7,039 nucleotides of DNA from Paramuribaculum sp. GTDB lineage: Bacteria > Bacteroidota > Bacteroidia > Bacteroidales > Muribaculaceae. Position numbers and translations under genes: made by a program. Positions within the stretch are counted from its first letter, which is position 1. Each line of letters starts with the position of its first letter. The stretch spans positions 1 through 7,039 of the forward strand of contig VSPV01000127.1 in assembly GCA_009775605.1 (NCBI GenBank), written 5' to 3'. This document shows, piece by piece, positions 1 through 4,020 of the stretch. The notes below the pieces were generated by a model. That model had not been told where the DNA came from, searched no databases, and saw only the letters and a program-made list of their open reading frames with translations.

Positions 1-360
1 GATATAGAGAACGCGGCGCGAGCGGATGGAGAGAATGTTCTGGAGCACGAGGGTGGATTTGCCGATTCCCGGCTCTCCGCCCACAAGCACGAGGGAACCG
101 GGCACGAGACCTCCTCCGAGCACGCGGTTAAGCTCGCGCGACGGGAGAAGAATGCGCTCCTCGCCCACAGAGGAAATCTCCGTGACCTTGCGGGGACGAC
201 TTTTTGTGGCACGGGAAAGGGTTGAAGATTTCGACTTTCCGGAGGTGACGCGCTCCTCTACCATCGTGTTCCATGCGCCGCACGCGGGGCATTTTCCTTC
301 CCATTTGGGAGACTCGGCGCCGCACTCGGTGCAGAACCATGCGCTTTTAATCTTAGCCAT
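1..360 (-). CDS. radA: DNA repair protein RadA, N-terminal part (cut by window edge)
   Basis: RadA (Sms) is a RecA-like ATPase that helps process recombination intermediates and branch migration during recombinational repair in the cytoplasm. The 120 visible codons show the family's N-terminal C4 zinc finger (C10, C13, C24, C27, in the pattern WFCTECG...CPACGAW). A basic, Ser-rich linker follows at about residues 38-60, then the start of the ATPase core with L-x-RVLGGG-L-VPGS at about 77-89 and the Walker A motif GEPGIGKS at 95-102. The frame is still open at the left edge, ending RVLYI, where family members continue into the next strand of the core. The Walker B, KNRFG motif and Lon-like C-terminal domain are therefore outside the window. 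The start ATG lies five bases after the stop of the methyltransferase gene on the same strand, so the two are probably co-transcribed. No Shine-Dalgarno sequence is obvious. Identification is secure; only the length is unknown. Confidence 0.97.
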   Translation of the reverse strand, partial: MAKIKSAWFCTECGAESPKWEGKCPACGAWNTMVEERVTSGKSKSSTLSRATKSRPRKVTEISSVGEERILLPSRELNRVLGGGLVPGSLVLVGGEPGIGKSTLVLQNILSIRSRRVLYI

Positions 361-365
361 AACGT

Positions 366-1130
366 TTATTTCAACAGATTTTCACGGAAGCGGGAAACTA
401 TCACAGCAGTGGCGACAGCAACGTTGAGAGATTCGGATGTAGCTACGCCCGCAGGATATGACGGAATGGTTATGCGCCGCGTCACGGCCTCGGCAACCGC
501 GGGCGAAATGCCCTGCCCTTCGTTGCCCATCACAATCACGGCCTGAGACGGAAGCGCGGCGGAGTAGATGTTTTCACCGTCCATAAAGGCGCCATAAACG
601 GGAACGCCCGACACGGACGCCAGCTCGGCGGCAAGGTCGCAGTAATGAAGGCGGACGCGGGAAATGGCTCCCATGGTCGACATTACGGCCTTGGGAGAAT
701 AAATATCGGCCGTGGAGCGGGAGCAAAGGATGCGGCGGATGCCGAACCAGTCGGCGGTGCGCACTATAGTGCCGAGATTACCGGGGTCCTGGACGGAATC
801 GAGAGCGAGAGTGAGATTGCCTGCAAGCATATCGGGCGAATAATCGTCCTCAGGGATGCGGTAGACAGCGATTACTTTCGGCGGACATGAAAGGGAACTG
901 ATGCGCTCCATCTCACGGTTGGGGACCTTGACGATAAGCGAAGAGTCGACATCCGGAGTATTGTCTGCAAGCCACTCATCGGTGGCAAGAAGCATCTTCA
1001 GGGAGAAATACGGGAGAGTGTCGCCTACGCATTTCGTGCCTTCGGCCTTGAAAAGGCCCTCGGCGCGGCGAGTCTTTGTCTCGGAAAGCGAGCTTACCAG
1101 ACGGCGTATGGAATTGGTGAATTCTATCAT
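366..1130 (-). CDS. TrmH/SpoU-family RNA 2'-O-methyltransferase
   Basis: The predicted enzyme (254 aa) transfers a methyl group from S-adenosylmethionine to a ribose 2'-OH of tRNA or rRNA. All three SPOUT knot motifs are visible. Motif 1 is LDSVQDPGNLGTIVRTADWFG at about 110-130, with N118 and R124. Motif 2 is VIVMGNEGQGIS at about 198-209, with E204. Motif 3 is ITIPSYPAGVATSESLNVAVA at about 220-240, with the S-E-S-L-N core at 232-236. Residues 1-100 fit the small substrate-binding domain found in RlmB-like members. Length is typical. An upstream in-frame ATG at 1262 would add 44 residues but would overlap the preceding gene by 74 bp. The added stretch is not family-like, whereas MIEFTNSIRRLVSSLSETKTR from 1130 is a typical N-terminus, so 1130 is chosen. 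The exact target (23S rRNA Gm2251-type or tRNA) cannot be decided from the sequence. The gene lies just upstream of radA. Confidence 0.94.
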   Translation of the reverse strand: MIEFTNSIRRLVSSLSETKTRRAEGLFKAEGTKCVGDTLPYFSLKMLLATDEWLADNTPDVDSSLIVKVPNREMERISSLSCPPKVIAVYRIPEDDYSPDMLAGNLTLALDSVQDPGNLGTIVRTADWFGIRRILCSRSTADIYSPKAVMSTMGAISRVRLHYCDLAAELASVSGVPVYGAFMDGENIYSAALPSQAVIVMGNEGQGISPAVAEAVTRRITIPSYPAGVATSESLNVAVATAVIVSRFRENLLK

Positions 1131-1175
1131 CGGAAAATAGCTGTGGGGCGGGAAAAGTGTAATTGCCGCCGACAA

Positions 1176-1206
1176 CAAAATTAAGAAATTATTTCCGGAT
1201 AACAAC
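1176..1206 (-). promoter_or_regulatory. Possible Bacteroidetes-type promoter for the methyltransferase-radA pair
   Basis: On the minus strand TAATTTTG (1183-1176) is an exact match to the Bacteroidetes -7 consensus TAnnTTTG. GTTG (1206-1203) is a 3-of-4 match to the -33 TTTG, with a 19-base spacer. It spans the stop codon of the upstream DUF4230 gene, and the predicted transcript start would be about 38 bases before the methyltransferase ATG. This would give the RNA methyltransferase and radA an internal promoter independent of the DUF4230 genes. The motif is short and the region AT-rich, so chance is possible. Confidence 0.35.
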
Positions 1207-1776
1207 CATGGCGGGACGGCCGTAGAGTATGGAGACCATGCGCGCGAGGTTGGTGGCGGCATCGCGGCGTGCGCGCGTCACGGTACCGTCGGCATACAGC
1301 GTGCTCATAATCCGGCGGTCGTGACGCCGCTTGAACAGGTTTTCCTCACTGTTGCTCAGGCGTGAACTGCCGAAGACGGAGGAATTCCAGACATCGACAA
1401 TCTCGTAGGAATCAGGTTCGGTCGACTCCCGGACCACGACCTGTTCACGCGGGAGAACGATCCGCACGGTGTCGCCAGTGGCATCGAGCTGAAGAGAATC
1501 TACGTCGAAGGTAATCTGCCCCTGGATTTTACGGCGGGCGAAAATGTGCTTGGTGCCGATGCTGTCGCGCATAGGCAGCTCACGATAGAACTCGATGGAG
1601 CATAGACGGGCCATGCGGCGCACCTCGGCTATACGCGCCGGAGAGATTTCGGCTCCGGAGGCGGTGACGTCGAGGTTGCGCCGGGCACAGGTTATGCCGA
1701 GATAGGCCAGGACGCCAGCGAGAACAAGGCCTACGGCGGGGATAAGGTAGGTTTTAAAGACCGGTTTCATTTTCAT
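1189..1776 (-). CDS. DUF4230 protein with N-terminal membrane anchor
   Basis: This 195-aa protein has a short basic N-terminus (MKMKPVFK) and one hydrophobic segment at about residues 9-29. A soluble, presumably periplasmic domain follows that resembles DUF4230, a Bacteroidetes-rich family of unknown function. A Cys at position 30 follows G-I-T, which is not a convincing lipobox, so a membrane-anchored protein is more likely than a lipoprotein. Domain landmarks are KHIFARRKIQGQITFDVDSL at 76-95, GDTVRIVLP at 101-109, and a C-terminal helix-strand ARRDAATNLARMV...GRPAMVVI at about 169-193. The same landmarks can be aligned by eye with the gene just upstream, so the two look like divergent tandem paralogues. 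Its start lies 23 bp inside the upstream gene; a second ATG two codons later (1770) is equally possible. No Shine-Dalgarno is seen, so translation may depend on coupling. Function unknown. Confidence 0.85.
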   Translation of the reverse strand: MKMKPVFKTYLIPAVGLVLAGVLAYLGITCARRNLDVTASGAEISPARIAEVRRMARLCSIEFYRELPMRDSIGTKHIFARRKIQGQITFDVDSLQLDATGDTVRIVLPREQVVVRESTEPDSYEIVDVWNSSVFGSSRLSNSEENLFKRRHDRRIMSTLYADGTVTRARRDAATNLARMVSILYGRPAMVVIRK

Positions 1777-2395
1777 AGAGGGGGCGTGATGATGAATCCT
1801 TGATTGAGATTATAGGGCGATAGCCGGAGGCAGAGATAAGCGTAGCGAAATATTCGAGAGCCTTTGCGCGAGCCGATTCACGCGAGGCCTCGGCTATGGT
1901 TCCGGATTCGATTTCGTGGAGGAGTTCGGAATTCATGCGCTCTTTAAGACGTGCGCGCTCCTGAGGGCCGATATCGGAACGGAATCCGGTGACACGGTAA
2001 TGTTCCTCACGAAGGGTGCCGTCGCGCCCGGCGAGTTCGGTACGGATGGGAGGGAGATAGAGAGTGACGGTGCGGTCGCGGTCGTTAACCACCACATCGG
2101 CCGGAGTGAGAGAAGAGAGGTCGATGTAGGACTGGATATAGGTGTCGTAGGAATACACGGCCACACGCTGACCGACCTTCAGAGAGCTGATGACGGCGGC
2201 AGCCCGGTCGCCTAAAGTCTCCGCATCGGTAAAATCAGGGTCGCGGACGGTGGCCATTTTCGTCACACGGGTTTCGGAGAGGATAAGCTTGTCGACGGAG
2301 CGTATCTCACTGTAGAAATCGGGGGTGTCGGGCCCTTTCCGAACGCAGGAGATGAATGCAAGGGCTATGGAAAGAATGAAAATGAAGCGTATCAT
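1754..2395 (-). CDS. DUF4230 putative lipoprotein
   Basis: This 213-aa protein begins with a short lipoprotein-type signal, MIRFIFILSIALAFISC, with the candidate lipidated Cys at 17. The -3 Phe makes the lipobox atypical. The residues after Cys (VRKGPD) do not form the acidic surface-export signal described for some Bacteroidetes lipoproteins, so a periplasm-facing location is more likely (inference). The mature part resembles DUF4230: KVGQRVAVYSYDTYIQSYIDL at 73-93, DRTVTLYLPPI at 107-117, a charged helical stretch at about 143-190 (ERARLKERMNSELLHEIE...), and GYRPIISI at 191-198. It is the first gene of the leftward cluster, starting at the divergent spacer, and its last 23 bp overlap the second DUF4230 gene. 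No catalytic motif is visible and no function is known for the family. Confidence 0.86.
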   Translation of the reverse strand: MIRFIFILSIALAFISCVRKGPDTPDFYSEIRSVDKLILSETRVTKMATVRDPDFTDAETLGDRAAAVISSLKVGQRVAVYSYDTYIQSYIDLSSLTPADVVVNDRDRTVTLYLPPIRTELAGRDGTLREEHYRVTGFRSDIGPQERARLKERMNSELLHEIESGTIAEASRESARAKALEYFATLISASGYRPIISIKDSSSRPLYENETGL

Positions 2396-2481
2396 GATAT
2401 ATTAACGGCGATTTTATATAAAAACCATATTCGATTTACAAATGTTAAGAAAGTATAGTTTAAAAAGACTTTTCAAAAATA
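2396..2481. other. Divergent AT-rich intergenic spacer
   Basis: This 86-bp AT-rich gap separates the leftward DUF4230 gene from the rightward CLC gene and must hold or border promoters for both directions. It contains a 12-bp perfect palindrome of four T, ATAT and four A at 2412-2423, which may be chance in such AT-rich DNA. There is no stem-loop with a T-tract and no Shine-Dalgarno before either ATG. Confidence 0.8.
2435..2463 (+). promoter_or_regulatory. Weak candidate promoter for the CLC gene
   Basis: TTTA (2435-2438) and TAGTTTAA (2456-2463), 17 bases apart, are partial matches to the Bacteroidetes -33 TTTG and -7 TAnnTTTG boxes. Their position would give a leader of roughly 10-15 bases. 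Both boxes are imperfect and the spacing is shorter than usual, so this is only a pointer to where the CLC promoter may be. Confidence 0.2.
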
Positions 2482-2504
2482 ATGACTGAACTTCGAAAAA
2501 CCAA
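2474..2504 (-). promoter_or_regulatory. Candidate promoter for the leftward DUF4230 cluster
   Basis: On the minus strand TATTTTTG (2481-2474) matches TAnnTTTG exactly. TTGG (2504-2501) matches three of four bases of the -33 box, and the spacer is 19 bases. The -33 box lies inside the first codons of the divergent CLC gene. A start about seven bases downstream would leave a leader of some 70 bases before the DUF4230 ATG at 2395. Confidence 0.35.
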
Positions 2505-3870
2505 TCCGAGACAGCGCCACAAGTCATTCAAGTCGCGTTTCCGTGACTGGATAACTTCGGAACATGTCTCGATAAGCATCCTCGCATTCATAATAGGGGT
2601 GCTTGCCGGGACGGGGGCATTTCTGCTCAAACGCATGGTGTCATTTGTGTCGGGGATGCTTACCCAGTTCATTCATCCGGGAGGATTCAATCTTCTGCTT
2701 CTTGTGTTCCCCGTAGTGGGAATTCTTCTCACCGGAATATATACACGATACATATTAAGGCGCGACATAGAGCACGGGGTTGATAAAATGATGAAAGCCA
2801 TAGCCGACAGGCATTACAATCTTCCGGGTTCATCTGTGATCTCACCACTTATCGCCTCCACGCTTACTCTGGGATTCGGAGGGTCGGCGGGGTCGGAAGG
2901 CCCTATAGCCTACGCCGGAGCGTCGATAGGCAGCAATGTGGCGCGACTGTGCCGGATGTCGCCGCACCACACCAAGATACTTCTTGGATGCGGAGCCGCA
3001 GCCGGCATAGCCGGTATATTCAAGGCACCGGTGGGTGGGGCGATGTTCGCCCTCGAAGTATTAGCGCTTGACTTCACTACCGCCTCGGTACTCGCCGTGA
3101 TGGTAGCCGTGATAGCGGCCGGACTCACCACTTTCGCACTGACCGGCTATACGATAGACCTGGCATTCCCCTCAATGGCCACTTTCGAGCCGCATCTTCT
3201 TCTGAGCGTGGTAATACTGGGAGTGCTTTGCGGCGTTTATTCGATATGGTACACATTTGTGGCCGACAAAATGGAACTTTTTCTCGGGAAAATAAGAAAT
3301 CCGTGGGTGAAAAACATAGTGAGCGGAGGTATTATCTCGGCTCTGGTGTTCGTATTTCCGGCGCTTTACGGCGAAGGATACTCCGTGATGGGTGAAGTGC
3401 TGGGCGGAAACTACAGCGTGCTTGTCAATTACGGGCCGTTTGCCCACTGCGGGAAAGAAATGCTTCCAGTGCTTCTGCTGGGGATAGTGGCCGTGAAATC
3501 AATGGCTGCCACCGCCACCAACAGCGGCGGCGGCGTTGCGGGCGACTTCGCGCCCACACTTATGGCGGGTTGCATGCTGGGGCTGATGTATGCCCTCGCA
3601 GCCCAATACTGGCTTGGGATAGACCTCGAATCGGGAAATCTGGCATATTACGGCATGGCAGGAGCAATGGCCGGTATAATACAGGCACCGATTATGGCTA
3701 TATTCATAGTACTGGAGATGAGCGGCGGATACACTCTGCTGCTGCCGATAGCCGTTGTGGCCACGATATCGTTTCTGACGGTGAAAGCCTGCAACAGACT
3801 TTCGATTTACGGAAGCCGCAAGCGAAGCAGAGAGCGGAACGAGGGCCAGGGGCAGGCTAAGGAGGGATAA
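2482..3870 (+). CDS. CLC-type voltage-gated chloride channel / anion transporter
   Basis: This 462-aa inner-membrane protein belongs to the CLC family, whose dimeric members conduct Cl- or exchange anions for protons. A basic N-terminus (about 1-28) is followed by many hydrophobic helices. The family's gating motif appears as GSEGP at 137-141, with the external gating Glu at E139. The GxFxP motif is GDFAP at 354-358 in GGGVAGDFAP, and a Tyr that could be the ion-coordinating one lies at Y443 (LSIY). The first selectivity-filter motif, GSGIP in E. coli ClcA, is replaced by EHGVD at about 97-101. The proton-path Glu203 of E. coli ClcA appears to be Val193 in FALEVLALDF. The protein ends with a short charged tail and lacks the CBS domains of many relatives. 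The start is the first ATG after the divergent spacer, and no Shine-Dalgarno precedes it. Whether it is a channel or an exchanger, and for which anion, cannot be settled here. Confidence 0.94.
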   Translation: MTELRKTNPRQRHKSFKSRFRDWITSEHVSISILAFIIGVLAGTGAFLLKRMVSFVSGMLTQFIHPGGFNLLLLVFPVVGILLTGIYTRYILRRDIEHGVDKMMKAIADRHYNLPGSSVISPLIASTLTLGFGGSAGSEGPIAYAGASIGSNVARLCRMSPHHTKILLGCGAAAGIAGIFKAPVGGAMFALEVLALDFTTASVLAVMVAVIAAGLTTFALTGYTIDLAFPSMATFEPHLLLSVVILGVLCGVYSIWYTFVADKMELFLGKIRNPWVKNIVSGGIISALVFVFPALYGEGYSVMGEVLGGNYSVLVNYGPFAHCGKEMLPVLLLGIVAVKSMAATATNSGGGVAGDFAPTLMAGCMLGLMYALAAQYWLGIDLESGNLAYYGMAGAMAGIIQAPIMAIFIVLEMSGGYTLLLPIAVVATISFLTVKACNRLSIYGSRKRSRERNEGQGQAKEG

Positions 3871-3872
3871 TT

Positions 3873-3950
3873 ATGGATTGGAATAATTGGAATTATTGGA
3901 ATTATTGGAATTATTGGATGGGAAAATGCGGGAAGAGATGGGGGAATTAG
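3873..3950 (+). CDS. Possible 25-residue Asn/Tyr/Trp-repeat peptide
   Basis: An ATG two bases after the CLC stop opens a 25-codon frame ending in TAG. The peptide starts MDWNNW, continues with three Asn-Tyr-Trp triplets, and ends in a basic tail with one Cys (MGKCGKRWGN). The sequence AAGGAGGG at 3859-3866 would be an excellent Shine-Dalgarno, six bases before the ATG. It also encodes the last residues of the CLC protein (AKEG), and this organism seems to use such sites little. The frame consists largely of the 9-bp tandem repeat, so it may be a repeat that happens to be open rather than a gene. Six of 25 residues are Trp, which is extreme. I do not recognise the peptide. Confidence 0.25.
   Translation: MDWNNWNYWNYWNYWMGKCGKRWGN
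3882..3917 (+). repeat. 9-bp tandem repeat AATTATTGG, four copies
   Basis: Three identical copies of AATTATTGG (3891-3899, 3900-3908, 3909-3917) follow one copy with a single mismatch (AATAATTGG, 3882-3890). A more degenerate copy (ATGGATTGG, 3873-3881) precedes them. The unit is three codons long, so copy-number change would not alter reading frame. The array sits in the gap between the CLC gene and the uvrB promoter. Confidence 0.95.
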
Positions 3951-3978
3951 GTGGTTTGGGGGATTTTCAGTAACTTTG
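3947..3978 (+). promoter_or_regulatory. Bacteroidetes-type promoter of uvrB
   Basis: TAACTTTG (3971-3978) is an exact TAnnTTTG -7 box. TTAG (3947-3950) matches three of four bases of the -33 TTTG with a 20-base spacer. Transcription would begin near 3985, leaving a leader of about 18 bases before the uvrB ATG. This is the best promoter match in the window and would drive uvrB and the overlapping ygiQ-like gene. No LexA-type (SOS) operator was recognised nearby. Confidence 0.5.
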
Positions 3979-3980
3979 TA

Positions 3981-4020
3981 TATTGGACTTTAAGTTTGGA
4001 TAATGGACTTTAAGATAGCA
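3981..4020 (+). repeat. 20-bp imperfect tandem duplication over the uvrB start
   Basis: Bases 3981-4000 and 4001-4020 match at 16 of 20 positions, including an uninterrupted 11-bp core TGGACTTTAAG (3984-3994 and 4004-4014). The second copy carries the uvrB initiation codon and codons 2-4 (Asp-Phe-Lys). The first copy has TTG in place of ATG. The duplication explains why the leader resembles the start of the gene. Confidence 0.85.

Noticed and set aside
26..427. Plus-strand open frame opposite radA
   Set aside because: The minus strand encodes a clear RadA zinc finger and Walker A in this interval; the plus frame has no family resemblance.
1131..1262. 44-residue N-terminal extension of the RNA methyltransferase
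   Set aside because: It would overlap the upstream DUF4230 gene by 74 bp and has non-family-like sequence; the internal ATG at 1130 gives a normal N-terminus.
1916..2215. Plus-strand frame within the DUF4230 lipoprotein gene
   Set aside because: Antisense shadow of a coding gene with a signal peptide and family landmarks on the other strand.
2412..2423. 12-bp AT-only palindrome in the divergent spacer
   Set aside because: Perfect symmetry of only A and T is easily reached by chance in this AT-rich spacer, and it does not resemble a known operator.
3871..4002. Rho-independent terminator after the CLC gene
   Set aside because: No GC-rich inverted repeat followed by a T-tract is present; the near absence of C on the plus strand prevents a strong stem.
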